A DNA stretch of 41,955 nucleotides, taken from positions 1 to 41,955 of the IMG/VR virus record IMGVR_UViG_3300033816_000498. One strand, written 5' to 3'. This DNA comes from a virus. Both the position numbers and the translations under genes were made by a program. Positions 14,568-21,998 of this stretch are shown one piece after another. Within the stretch, counting starts at the first letter, position 1; the number at the start of each line of letters is the position of its first letter. The notes beneath the pieces are model-generated. The model was given only the letters and a program-made list of their open reading frames with translations, was not told the DNA's origin and made no database searches.

Positions 14568-15242
14568 TTACGAGTTTCTTTTAATATATATATCATGAAA
14601 CCCAAGATTATGCAAAACTAATGCATCAACAGACCAGTTTGTATTAAAGTGTAAAAATTCATTTACGCTTTGGTATATACCGACATGGCCTTCATACATT
14701 AGACTATCATAATTTATATAAGAGGTTAATCCTATAACCCCACCAACATTAACTAATTTTGCTGAATCTGATATTAGTTTTCTTGTCATAAGTCTTTCTC
14801 TTCCGATGTCTAAAAGTATAAGGTCATACCTTTTATTTAAAATAGGAAGCACATCTATCGCATCTCCCTTTATAGTATTTACATTGGGGTAGTGAGAAAA
14901 TTTATTTTTTATATGTTCTTCGTGAGTTATTGACTTATCTTCTGGAGCGTTGCCACCTGGGTGTAAAACTCCAGGAGCGTTATTGTACCAATCTAAAAGA
15001 TCTGCACTTGTAGCATTTGTCTGGCCTATAAAAATATCAGCAGAGTTACCCCATCCAACACCAACTTCTAAATATACTATATTTTTATTTAAAGTTTTTG
15101 CGTATTCATATTTTGAAGTAAAGATTCTCGCATTATTTAGTTGATTTTGAGATATAGGTCTTGCTATTTCTATTTCATTATACCCATATTCTTTTTCTTC
15201 ATGATACTCTAATGGACCCTTTATAACTTTGTGACTATTCAT
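14568..15242 (-). CDS. Class I SAM-dependent methyltransferase
   Basis: This 224-residue protein has motif I IVYLEVGVGWGNSADIF near residue 56, an acidic motif II region, IKGDAIDVLP and the motif IV strand YDLILLDIG, then GGVIGLTSY. This is the Methyltransf_24-like layout seen in glycan- and small-molecule-modifying enzymes. It is the only - strand gene in a long + strand region and diverges from a cupin gene over a 40-nt spacer. The ATG is 6 nt after TATAAT, so it is leaderless. Confidence 0.75.
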   Translation of the reverse strand: MNSHKVIKGPLEYHEEKEYGYNEIEIARPISQNQLNNARIFTSKYEYAKTLNKNIVYLEVGVGWGNSADIFIGQTNATSADLLDWYNNAPGVLHPGGNAPEDKSITHEEHIKNKFSHYPNVNTIKGDAIDVLPILNKRYDLILLDIGRERLMTRKLISDSAKLVNVGGVIGLTSYINYDSLMYEGHVGIYQSVNEFLHFNTNWSVDALVLHNLGFHDIYIKRNS

Positions 15243-15248
15243 ATTTTA

Positions 15249-15276
15249 ATTATACCATATGGGGATATGCTATAAT
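15249..15276. promoter_or_regulatory. Bidirectional leaderless promoter
   Basis: A - strand TATAAT (plus-strand ATTATA 15249-15254) lies 6 nt before the methyltransferase ATG (15242). A + strand TGC-TATAAT (15271-15276) lies 6 nt before the cupin ATG (15283). The two -10 boxes are back to back, 16 nt apart. Confidence 0.8.
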
Positions 15277-15282
15277 TTAAGT

Positions 15283-15897
15283 ATGACCAAAATAACAAAG
15301 AATGACCTAATATTGGCAACAGAACAAAAAAGAATTCATGTATCAAGAAATTTTCTTACAAAGACTCCTTCTTGGTCAGACATATCAGATATATATGATT
15401 TAGATAAAAAGGTAGTGCATATGTCTTTTGGATCATTTCAGGCACAAGAAAAAGAAATTATATTCTATTATTACAAAGATATACTCCATAGAATCAATGA
15501 AGTTTATAAAGGGTACTTTCTTTTTGGTATGGTAATAGTGCATTTTATAAATAGAAATAATAATATTATTGGTGATCCCGATTGTTTAAGTTTGTTTAAC
15601 AGGTTTCGTGAAAACAACCCTAAAAAAATTCCAGATAATATTACTATTAAAGATCATGGGATAGATGGAGATTTTTGGAATCCTAAAGTACACTTTGATA
15701 GAGAAAACAGGTTCTTTGTACAAGGTGGTGGACAAAGCCTATGGAGACTTTTTGATGATTCAGAAAATTTGATTGATGCAATTATCTTAAACCCAGGTGA
15801 CCTAGCATATATTCCAAAAGGTGTAAGGCACAGTGTTGAGTCTGTAGGTCCAAGACACTCAATAAGTATAGCCTTTTCTGATGAACCTGTGCTATAA
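15283..15897 (+). CDS. Cupin/JmjC-like oxygenase, paralogue 1
   Basis: This 204-residue protein has a core WNPKVHFDRENRFFVQG (His and Asp of a metal site), GQSLWRLF, then LNPGDLAYIPKGVRHSVES (the second cupin motif with His) and GPRHSISIAF. This is the double-stranded beta-helix seen in Cupin_4/JmjC-type Fe(II) enzymes. The start is ATG 15283, 6 nt behind TATAAT. It is a close relative of 16897-17538; the two bracket Hsp20, the RNA locus and HNH. Confidence 0.7.
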   Translation: MTKITKNDLILATEQKRIHVSRNFLTKTPSWSDISDIYDLDKKVVHMSFGSFQAQEKEIIFYYYKDILHRINEVYKGYFLFGMVIVHFINRNNNIIGDPDCLSLFNRFRENNPKKIPDNITIKDHGIDGDFWNPKVHFDRENRFFVQGGGQSLWRLFDDSENLIDAIILNPGDLAYIPKGVRHSVESVGPRHSISIAFSDEPVL

Positions 15898-15898
15898 T
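15893..15898 (+). promoter_or_regulatory. Extended -10 promoter for Hsp20
   Basis: TGTGC-TATAAT overlaps the end of the cupin gene. The start is ~15905, giving a ~50-nt leader before ATG 15956. The leader contains CCTGCCC and GGGGGG blocks that can pair, and a GAAAGGGG ribosome site. Confidence 0.6.
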
Positions 15899-15955
15899 AT
15901 TAATACCTGCCCAAATGGGGGGTAAATTAACTTATTCGCTTGAAAGGGGAATAAC

Positions 15956-16360
15956 ATGGTAAAAACAGCACTGGATCTTTTTAATGATCCTTTTTTCAAC
16001 ACCTTCTCAAATTTTCAGAAGGTAACAACAACAACAAACTATCCACCTTATAACCAGATTAAACTAAATGATAAAGAATATATTCTTTCATTTGCTTTGG
16101 CTGGATTCTCTAAGGATGATGTCTCAGTATCGCTAGACAATCGCAAACTTACAATCAAGGGCGAAAAGCAGGATGCTGAGTTACCAGAGGGTGCAGAGTA
16201 TCTACACAAGGGAATTGCTGCTCGCAAGTTTACAGATATCTTTACCCTTCCTGAGTTCGTTGAAGTTATTGGGGCTGAATTTAAAGATGGTATCTTAGAT
16301 GTCAAACTTGAAAAGCAGATCCCAGAAGACAAACTTCCAAAGACTATTGAAATTCAGTAG
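15956..16360 (+). CDS. Small heat-shock protein Hsp20
   Basis: This 134-residue protein has an N-terminal arm with FNDPFFNTFSNF, an alpha-crystallin domain from ~residue 30 (YILSFALAGFSKDDVSVSLDN, LTIKGEK, FTDIFTLPEFVEV) and the terminal GILDVKLEK and KTIEIQ (the I-x-I anchor). It is an ATP-independent holdase. Hsp20 is a recurrent auxiliary gene of cyanophages and other aquatic phages, probably supporting virion assembly. Confidence 0.92.
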   Translation: MVKTALDLFNDPFFNTFSNFQKVTTTTNYPPYNQIKLNDKEYILSFALAGFSKDDVSVSLDNRKLTIKGEKQDAELPEGAEYLHKGIAARKFTDIFTLPEFVEVIGAEFKDGILDVKLEKQIPEDKLPKTIEIQ

Positions 16361-16366
16361 TATAAT
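16361..16366 (+). promoter_or_regulatory. -10 element of the RNA locus
   Basis: TATAAT overlaps the two bases after the Hsp20 stop; a transcript would begin near 16373. No protein start with a ribosome site follows for 230 nt. Confidence 0.55.
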
Positions 16367-16372
16367 GGATAA

Positions 16373-16476
16373 CATTCCGTCATGATACATGCAGTTGCTT
16401 TTAGCAACCTTATTGCTGAGTACGGATAAGCCAGGGTCGCACCCTGGGAGACCTGAGCAAGTCTATAAACTGCTCC
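16373..16476 (+). ncRNA. Putative structured RNA with pseudoknot
   Basis: Within ~100 non-coding nt there are: TCCGT (16376-16380)/ACGGA (16422-16426), hairpin GTTGCT/AGCAAC (16394-16408), perfect hairpin CCAGGGT-CGC-ACCCTGG (16431-16447), and AGAC (16449-16452)/GTCT (16461-16464) whose loop segment GAGCA (16455-16459) pairs with TGCTC (16471-16475), an H-type pseudoknot. Known RNA classes (tRNA, tmRNA, group I intron core) do not fit. 3' end uncertain; it may be continuous with the next element. Confidence 0.55.
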
Positions 16477-16498
16477 ATTGACATGCTACAATATAATT

Positions 16499-16582
16499 GT
16501 CCCACACAGGACCTTAGTGATGGATTAGTTACCCATTGGATAGAGACCGTGGCGCAAGTCAGGTGAATTGCCTGTGTGGGAC
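16499..16582 (+). ncRNA. Putative 84-nt structured RNA closed by a 12-bp helix
   Basis: GTCCCACACAGG (16499-16510) is perfectly complementary to CCTGTGTGGGAC (16571-16582). Inside, ACCT (16511-16514)/AGGT (16561-16564) extends the helix, and GATGG/CCATT forms a hairpin. TGC-TACAAT just upstream (ending 16490) would start transcription near the 5' end of the helix. The HNH gene begins 28 nt downstream from its own promoter. Function unknown. Confidence 0.6.
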
Positions 16583-16609
16583 CTAATATTTTGCGGTATA
16601 ATAATAACA

Positions 16610-16876
16610 ATGACTGACAAAGAGTTAGACCATTATAATAAGCAGCAGTATAAGAAGATGCTTGCTAAGATAAAAGAGGATTCTGGCTGTGTGGACTGTG
16701 GTGTTGGTAACCACATAATCCTAGACTTTGATCACATAAGAGATAAGAAGTACAATATATCCAGAATGATACACGATGGTTTTTCATGGAAGGCTATTAA
16801 AAAAGAGATTGAAAAGTGTGAGGTGGTTTGTGCTAACTGCCACAGGATAAGGACACATTATCGTTTAAATGGCTAA
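16610..16876 (+). CDS. HNH endonuclease
   Basis: This 88-residue protein has a zinc-finger HNH fold: CVDCG, then LDFDHIRDKKYNIS (the first H with D), GFSWKAIKKEIEKCEVVCANCHRIRTHYR (C-x2-C and the C-terminal H). It is the short, freestanding type often found as a selfish gene in phages. ATG 16610 lies 7 nt after TATAAT (16597-16602), so it is leaderless. The adjacent structured RNA raises the question whether they form a mobile unit. Confidence 0.85.
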   Translation: MTDKELDHYNKQQYKKMLAKIKEDSGCVDCGVGNHIILDFDHIRDKKYNISRMIHDGFSWKAIKKEIEKCEVVCANCHRIRTHYRLNG

Positions 16877-16896
16877 GAGTATGCTATAATTTTTAC

Positions 16897-17538
16897 ATGA
16901 CACTAATTACAAAAGAAGACCTGATCTCTGCTACGAAACAAAGAAGACTGCATGTTGTAGAAAATTTTTATAAAGATTTTCCTTCCTGGAAAGATATAGA
17001 TGGTTTTTATGATAGTGCAAAAGAAACTGGAACTATAGACTATAACTCTTTTGGCACTATGGTTATTGAAAAGGATACAAGAGTTTTAGAATATTACAAA
17101 AAAGCAGTAGCAGATATTTCTTTGTATCATAATGGACATGTAATTTTTTCAATGATGATCATTCATTTCATAAATAGAAACAGGAATACGATGGCAGATA
17201 AGAATCTAGCCAACCTTTTTTCAAAATTTGTTAAAGATAATTCTAAAAAGATTCCAAAAGAACTTACAGTTCATGATTATGGGGTGGACGGATGGCCAAC
17301 TGAGTCTTGGGATCCTGAAGTTCACTCAGACCAGCAAGACAGATTTTTTATTCAGGGTAGCGGACAAAGTCTGTGGAAAATTTTTCATGAAAATAAAGAT
17401 TTAAACTATGAAGTATTATTAAGTGAAGGAGATGCAGCCTATATACCAAAAGGGGTTGTCCATAGTGTTGAGTCCATGTGCCCAAGACATTCTGTAAGCA
17501 TAGCCTTTTCTGACGACCCAGAGATTGCCCAGGCTTAG
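16897..17538 (+). CDS. Cupin/JmjC-like oxygenase, paralogue 2
   Basis: This 213-residue protein has the same landmarks as 15283-15897: a start of the form MTLITKEDLISATKQRR, WDPEVHSDQQDRFFIQG, GQSLWKIF, LSEGDAAYIPKGVVHSVES and PRHSVSIAFSDDP. His and Asp ligands are kept. It is leaderless: TGC-TATAAT at 16885-16890, then 6 nt, then ATG. The pair arose by duplication followed by insertion of Hsp20, RNA and HNH, or the latter genes moved in between. Confidence 0.7.
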   Translation: MTLITKEDLISATKQRRLHVVENFYKDFPSWKDIDGFYDSAKETGTIDYNSFGTMVIEKDTRVLEYYKKAVADISLYHNGHVIFSMMIIHFINRNRNTMADKNLANLFSKFVKDNSKKIPKELTVHDYGVDGWPTESWDPEVHSDQQDRFFIQGSGQSLWKIFHENKDLNYEVLLSEGDAAYIPKGVVHSVESMCPRHSVSIAFSDDPEIAQA

Positions 17539-17563
17539 TTTTAAGGCATGCTATAATAGTTAT

Positions 17564-18544
17564 ATGCTAAAAGAAGGCGACTTTGTCATGGGATCAACCT
17601 CTGAGGGGGTTGTACATGGTGTTATAGAGCACATCATGAACGAAGGTGGGATACTTGGTACCCCTGGATCAGAATATTCCTTAGTCTCAATGCCACCAGA
17701 AAATCCAGCAATGTCAGTCAGAATACATAAAGAAGAAAACGGTACATGGAAGCCAACAGCATACAGTATTGGCATGATGTACAAGGATGCTGAAAAAGCA
17801 GATATGGATAATCACACAATGGATTCAGAAACAGCAATGGCAATGTACGATTCACAGATGGGCAAGTCGTACAAGGAAGAAGAAGAAAAGATTAAAAAAG
17901 AATATGAGGGTTGTGGCTGTCCAATGTGTAAAGAACTAAATGTTGCATGCGAAGAATGCCCACAGTGTCAGGCTGGAGAAATGAAATCAGATTGTTGTGC
18001 TAATGTAAACAAGCAAGCACCTTGCTGGGATGGTTATGTACAGCGTGGTATGAAGCCAGGTGCAAATGGTAGACCAGTTCCTAATTGTGTGCCTGATGCA
18101 AAAGCAGATGATCTATTTGAAGATGATGACACAGTTGAATATGAAACAGATTCAGTATCAAAGGCTGAAGGCTACTCACCACCAGCAGGAGCAAGATCTG
18201 CTGCTCGTAGAGCAATTAAGTTTAAAGAAGATGGTAAAGCAACTGGTGCAGGAACTGCAGTTGGTTGGACTCGTGCAGGGCAGTTAGCAAGAGGAGAAAC
18301 TATTTCTCTTAGTACTGTCAAGAGAATGTATTCATACTTCTCACGCCATGAGGTAGATAAGAAGGGCAAGGACTGGGGTAACTCAGCAAATCCTTCTAAC
18401 GGTTACATCATGTGGTTAGCATGGGGTGGAGACGCAGGTTTCTCGTGGTCGAGAGGAATCGTTAATCGTGAAAAAGATAAGGCTTTGTTTGCTGATTTTG
18501 GCAAGGACTACACAAAGGTACAAACAGAAAGACACTCACTATAA
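17564..18544 (+). CDS. Cys-rich phage protein with C-terminal phage-associated module
   Basis: This 326-residue protein has an N-terminal small-barrel-like region (LKEGDFVMGSTSEGVVHG), an acidic middle, a Cys cluster near residue 115-150 (CGCPMCKE, CEECPQC, DCC) likely to bind zinc, a YVQRGMKPGANGRPVPNCVP segment, and a C-terminal domain with PPAGARSAARRAI, GTAVGWTRAGQLARGE, STVKRMYSYFSRHEVDK and YIMWLAWGGDAGFSWS. I know the last domain from phage capsid, protease and portal-linked proteins, where its job is unclear. Leaderless: TATAAT 17552-17557, 6 nt, ATG. Confidence 0.65.
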   Translation: MLKEGDFVMGSTSEGVVHGVIEHIMNEGGILGTPGSEYSLVSMPPENPAMSVRIHKEENGTWKPTAYSIGMMYKDAEKADMDNHTMDSETAMAMYDSQMGKSYKEEEEKIKKEYEGCGCPMCKELNVACEECPQCQAGEMKSDCCANVNKQAPCWDGYVQRGMKPGANGRPVPNCVPDAKADDLFEDDDTVEYETDSVSKAEGYSPPAGARSAARRAIKFKEDGKATGAGTAVGWTRAGQLARGETISLSTVKRMYSYFSRHEVDKKGKDWGNSANPSNGYIMWLAWGGDAGFSWSRGIVNREKDKALFADFGKDYTKVQTERHSL

Positions 18545-18672
18545 TGCCAAAGAAAAAAGCAACAGCGTTTAATCCTATTCAGATTAAAGATGGATGGATT
18601 GTTAGACTGTATAAAGATGGTAGAGTTAAGTCTAAGATAGCACCATACGAACCAAAGAATCCTAAAAAGTAG
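18544..18672 (+). CDS. 42-residue basic protein
   Basis: MPKKKATAFNPIQIKDGWIV followed by RLYKDGRVKSKIAPYEP. Its ATG overlaps the upstream stop (TAATG), and a beta-hairpin (DGWIVRLYKDGRV) is apparent. Its end overlaps the end of the convergent SGNH gene by 11 nt. Confidence 0.65.
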   Translation: MPKKKATAFNPIQIKDGWIVRLYKDGRVKSKIAPYEPKNPKK

Positions 18673-19696
18673 AGTACCCCTTAAATAATTCTGCTACGTG
18701 GTGTTGAAAATGAATTCCAGGATGTGGTGAGAAATTAAGTATTTTATCATAACTATAAACAACATCAGAACCTTGTTCCCAAGAAGGATGATCAACAAGT
18801 TTAGAATTATGTGATAAATTACAAAAACTAGTTGGAAATTTGCCATCGTCTGTGTGATAGTTATCAAACTCATCATCAGCAAACTTTATATAATTTTTTA
18901 GTTTAAAATTAGGAATTTTAACTAAAACATCCATTAACGCAGAACTTGCATTGTCCCATGTTGACCAATAAAAGTCTATTCCATGTGAATAACAAAAATT
19001 TTGTATTAGTGATATTGATTCAATAGAGTCAGATATCAACTGATGTGGTGAAAAAACATTTTCCATGTAAGGTAAACTTTTTTCTTTTGAATTAAAAAAA
19101 AGAGAATAATTTTGTTTTTTAAAAAACATTTCTTTTCTAGTACGATTATAAACGATCAAAGGTTTAAAAGAAATCTGCCGATCCCTTTCTTCTTGTTTCC
19201 TTGGATCTATACTTTTGGTGTTATAATAAAAATCTGCATCTGATATTAAACTAGTTCTAAAAAATGGAGGAAATAGCGCAAAAATAGTTTTTGGTTTATT
19301 ATATTTTGAAACATATTTAACTATTAATTCAGATGCTTGTCTTATTGTAATACCAGGAACCCCTAAATTCAAAACATCTTGGTTTATTTCTGAACTTAAA
19401 ATACTTGGCCAAGTTCCGCTTTCTGGCACCCCAACACCAAAGGTGTAAGAACATCCTACAGCAATAATTTTAGCATCTTTTTTTAAGTTACCACGAAATC
19501 CCAACTCATTAATTGTATAATCATTGACTTCGTCGACTTGATTTACAGGACTATAAAATCCTTTAAGATCAAATGGGTTGTCCTGGTTTGGTAAAAAACA
19601 AGAGAGTTGTTGTGTGTCTGTAAAATTATTAAGTATGTAATTACTTTTTTGATAATTTTCATAAACATTTAAAATATTTTTATTCGATAAATCCAT
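18662..19696 (-). CDS. SGNH/GDSL-like hydrolase, paralogue 1
   Basis: This 344-residue protein has block I IIAVGCSYTFGVGVPESGTW near residue 78 (Gly-Cys-Ser in place of Gly-Asp-Ser, Ser nucleophile), LNLGVPGITIRQ (oxyanion Gly/Asn region), STWDNASS, and block V SPHPGIHFQHHVAELF with His. The usual block V Asp two residues before His is Ser here. There is no signal peptide, so it is cytosolic or virion-bound. Such GCSxTxG proteins act as esterases or acyl/deacetylases on glycans. Leaderless: TATAAT 6 nt before ATG. Confidence 0.75.
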   Translation of the reverse strand: MDLSNKNILNVYENYQKSNYILNNFTDTQQLSCFLPNQDNPFDLKGFYSPVNQVDEVNDYTINELGFRGNLKKDAKIIAVGCSYTFGVGVPESGTWPSILSSEINQDVLNLGVPGITIRQASELIVKYVSKYNKPKTIFALFPPFFRTSLISDADFYYNTKSIDPRKQEERDRQISFKPLIVYNRTRKEMFFKKQNYSLFFNSKEKSLPYMENVFSPHQLISDSIESISLIQNFCYSHGIDFYWSTWDNASSALMDVLVKIPNFKLKNYIKFADDEFDNYHTDDGKFPTSFCNLSHNSKLVDHPSWEQGSDVVYSYDKILNFSPHPGIHFQHHVAELFKGYSTF

Positions 19697-19721
19697 TTTA
19701 TAATTATATCATCTTGTTGTG

Positions 19722-19794
19722 TACCCCTGGCAAGAATCGAACTTGCGACGCATGGCTTAGAAGTCCATCGTTCTGTCCACTGAACTACAGAGGT
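19722..19794 (-). tRNA. tRNA-Arg (UCU)
   Basis: Minus-strand cloverleaf: acceptor ACCTCTG/CAGGGGT, D stem GTTC/GAAC, anticodon loop CTTCTAA (TCT) on stem ATGGA/GCCAT with a 31-39 A-G mismatch, T arm GCAAG-TTCGATT-CTTGC, discriminator A. UCU reads AGA, a common codon in this AT-rich genome. Confidence 0.9.
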
Positions 19795-19798
19795 ATGG

Positions 19799-19869
19799 AG
19801 CGAGTGACCAGAATCGAACTGGCACTACCAACTTGGAAGGATGGTGCACTACCATTATGCAACACTCGC
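19799..19869 (-). tRNA. tRNA-Gly (UCC)
   Basis: Minus-strand cloverleaf: acceptor GCGAGTG/CACTCGC (7 perfect pairs), D stem GCAT/GTGC, anticodon stem CCATC/GTTGG (one T-T mismatch) with loop CTTCCAA (TCC), T arm GCCAG-TTCGATT-CTGGT. It lies 4 nt from tRNA-Arg. UCC reads GGA, the preferred Gly codon here. Confidence 0.9.
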
Positions 19870-19873
19870 TTTG

Positions 19874-19948
19874 TACACCAGGTAGGACTTGAACCTACGA
19901 ATAGCCGAATTATGAGTTCGGTGCCTTAACCAACTTGGCTACTGGTGC
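19874..19948 (-). tRNA. tRNA with CAU anticodon (Met, or Ile2 if lysidinylated)
   Basis: Minus-strand cloverleaf: acceptor GCACCAG/CTGGTGT, D arm GCC...GGC with AAGTTGGTTAA, anticodon stem CCGAA/TTCGG with loop CTCATAA, T arm GTAGG-TTCAAGT-CCTAC, discriminator A. CAU could be elongator Met or, after TilS modification, Ile for AUA codons. A paired 1-72 makes initiator tRNA unlikely. Confidence 0.88.
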
Positions 19949-19954
19949 TAGTCC

Positions 19955-20098
19955 TTATGATATGAGTATGCCAAAAAGTGTTCCTATGACAAAGGAGCCA
20001 AGGGCAACGGTTGAGTAGTAATATCTCTTCATATGCTCTTTGATAATGTAACGCTTTAGATCTTTTGATATTTCTTTTAAGTCGTCAGGATAAACCAT
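19955..20098 (-). CDS. 47-residue membrane protein
   Basis: MVYPDDLKEISKDLKRYIIK is followed by a C-terminal membrane helix YSTVALGSFVIGTLFGILIS, so the protein is tail-anchored. It lies immediately upstream of the tRNA cluster on the same strand. Unknown function. Confidence 0.55.
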   Translation of the reverse strand: MVYPDDLKEISKDLKRYIIKEHMKRYYYSTVALGSFVIGTLFGILIS

Positions 20099-20112
20099 CG
20101 AACACAACCTTT

Positions 20113-20274
20113 CTATCGATTAATTACTGATAAGGCCCCAGAGATTATCTGCTGTCTAATAAATTCTTGCCTGCGTTCAAACTTTGACAGATGCGTCTTG
20201 TCTTGTATTCTTTTCTTATTTTTATTTGCTCTTTTGATCTTGTGTTGAGATACTTTATTGTTTGATTTTTTCAT
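20113..20274 (-). CDS. 53-residue highly basic protein
   Basis: A start rich in Lys/Asn/Arg (MKKSNNKVSQHKIKRANKNK) and a helical C-terminus FERRQEFIRQQIISGAL suggest nucleic-acid binding. The start overlaps the stop of the zinc protein upstream by 4 nt (ATGA). Confidence 0.55.
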   Translation of the reverse strand: MKKSNNKVSQHKIKRANKNKKRIQDKTHLSKFERRQEFIRQQIISGALSVINR

Positions 20275-20408
20275 TTTGATCCCTGATCTTCTGCTACATT
20301 GTCACATGGACAAATAATTGATTCTGGAAGTTCGTGCACTCTTGTTATGATCGTAATCATTGTTTCACAAGAAGAACACTTGTAAATCTTTTTTACTCTT
20401 TTATTCAT
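20271..20408 (-). CDS. 45-residue zinc-ribbon protein
   Basis: Two C-x2-C knuckles (KCSSCE and ICPCD) frame a short beta region (MITIITRVHELPESI). Leaderless: TATGAT (plus 20415-20420), 6 nt, ATG. Unknown function. Confidence 0.6.
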   Translation of the reverse strand: MNKRVKKIYKCSSCETMITIITRVHELPESIICPCDNVAEDQGSK

Positions 20409-20439
20409 AGTCTAATCATACCATTCTCTGTGGTGGAAG

Positions 20440-20889
20440 TCAATTCTTATTACCGTCCCAAGTTCCTATTTTTTTTGTAGGAATGTCGTGGTCTTCCCAC
20501 AACCTTATCACATTAGGATTATCATCAACAGCATAGGTAACATCCCATAGTTTATTTATATTATCAAGCATGTCTTTCTTTGCTTCGTAATCTGGTCTAT
20601 TGTCATCGTCTGCCCTCATAAACAACCCATGAGATCTAATGTTATTCTTAGCAAGCCACATAGACGTCAGCCCACGATACTTTTCTTTACGAGATGTGAC
20701 AACCAGGATAGAGTGTCCATCACTAACAGAATTATTTAGCATCTCAACAACCTCTACATTTGGCAGGGCATCTATAGAAGCCTCATGAAAGGCGTTGTAG
20801 TCCCTATTAGAGCCACGAACATAGTGCAGGTATGGATCTACATTGGCTAGGGTTCCATCTACATCATATATGTGTGCTGTTGGTTTCAT
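20440..20889 (-). CDS. HAD-superfamily phosphatase (PNKP 3'-phosphatase type)
   Basis: This 149-residue protein has motif I IYDVDGTLANVD (nucleophile and acid Asp), motif II SILVVTSRKEKYRG with Thr/Ser, Lys in YEAKKDML, and motif IV YAVDDNPNVIRLW (double Asp). The short cap and the TSRKEKYR pattern resemble the phosphatase half of T4 polynucleotide kinase, a nucleic-acid end-healing enzyme, but no kinase half is attached. Leaderless: TATACT, 6 nt, ATG. Confidence 0.8.
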   Translation of the reverse strand: MKPTAHIYDVDGTLANVDPYLHYVRGSNRDYNAFHEASIDALPNVEVVEMLNNSVSDGHSILVVTSRKEKYRGLTSMWLAKNNIRSHGLFMRADDDNRPDYEAKKDMLDNINKLWDVTYAVDDNPNVIRLWEDHDIPTKKIGTWDGNKN

Positions 20890-20941
20890 TTTTTAAGTAT
20901 ACCTTAGATTTTTAGATTTGTCAAATAAAGGTTTGTTGATT

Positions 20942-21955
20942 TTATTTATCTTTATCATTATATAAATTGTAAAAAAAATCTGCAATGTGCTCTTGAATGT
21001 GTATCCCTGGGTGAGTATTTTTAAATGTTTTTTCTCCATTTATAAAAGCATAATCAGAACCTATATTCCAAGATGGATGATTTTTAAACTCGTGTTCATG
21101 GGTATGAGGACTACAAACAGAGTCTACTAGTTCACCAAGGCCCTTATTATAATATAGGCTAGGAGAGTATAAAGATGTAAAATTTTTTAATTTAAAATTT
21201 TCCATTTTGCTTAATTCGTCTAAAATATAAGAACTTGGTGAGTGCCAAGTTGTCCAATATAGTTTTATGTTGTTTGATAAACAAAATGATTCTAAAATAT
21301 AGATAAGGTTTAAGGAATTTAGAATTAATTGATGTGGAGAAGTATAATCTTCTATATATTTTTGATTTTCTACTTCCATAAAAAATGATCTATTATCTTT
21401 AACTATAGTTGGGTTAGAGTATATATATTCTAGGCTATCTCTTGTTCCCATGTCTCCTCTATTGACTTTTGATTTATAAAATTCTTTATCTACTACAACC
21501 ATACTTCTAAAAAAATCTGGCATTAAACAAAAAATTTCTTTTGGCATTTTGTTGGTCATACAATATTGAATAATATTAGTACAAATGCTTTCTACTGAGG
21601 CTCCAGGACTGCCCAAGTTTGTGACACTTTTGTTAATTTTTTTTCCTAGTAATTCTGTCCACATTCCGAATTCTGGAACACCAAGACCAAAGGTTATGGA
21701 GCAACCAGATGCAAAGATTTCTGAATCTTCATCAATCTTTCCTCTGCAACCAATAGAATTTGTTTCATATGTATTGACTTCATCAATTGTTTCCACAACA
21801 TTGTCTTTAAAATTACGCTGAGAACTCACAATATCTTTACGAAATGGCTTATGCAGCCCAACCTCTTTTGTATTTGAAAAAAACTTTTTTAAATACCAAC
21901 TGTTTTCGTAATTTGATTTATAAAAACTTAAAATATCTCTTGTTAAAAATTTCAT
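20942..21955 (-). CDS. SGNH/GDSL-like hydrolase, paralogue 2
   Basis: This 337-residue protein has block I EIFASGCSITFGLGVPEFGMW, NLGSPGASVES, LYWTTWHSPSSY and block V NTHPGIHIQEHIADFF; the block V Asp position is Asn. It shares with paralogue 3 a stretch of identical protein (PKEIFCLMPDFFRSMVVVDK and onward) encoded by 102 identical nucleotides (21452-21553). TATAAT lies 5 nt before the ATG (leaderless). Likely cytosolic; substrate unknown. Confidence 0.75.
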   Translation of the reverse strand: MKFLTRDILSFYKSNYENSWYLKKFFSNTKEVGLHKPFRKDIVSSQRNFKDNVVETIDEVNTYETNSIGCRGKIDEDSEIFASGCSITFGLGVPEFGMWTELLGKKINKSVTNLGSPGASVESICTNIIQYCMTNKMPKEIFCLMPDFFRSMVVVDKEFYKSKVNRGDMGTRDSLEYIYSNPTIVKDNRSFFMEVENQKYIEDYTSPHQLILNSLNLIYILESFCLSNNIKLYWTTWHSPSSYILDELSKMENFKLKNFTSLYSPSLYYNKGLGELVDSVCSPHTHEHEFKNHPSWNIGSDYAFINGEKTFKNTHPGIHIQEHIADFFYNLYNDKDK

Positions 21956-21998
21956 AATTAATTATATCATAAAAAGAAAAATTTGGTATAAGTCCTTG

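Noticed and set aside
16361-16876. Group I intron with HNH
   Set aside because: No P7/P3 core (GACUA-type elements) and no interrupted flanking gene; the HNH has its own promoter. A structured RNA is kept without this label.
19714-19929. Open frame on the + strand across the tRNA cluster
   Set aside because: It is entirely explained by the minus-strand Arg, Gly and Met tRNAs, a well-known source of spurious translations.
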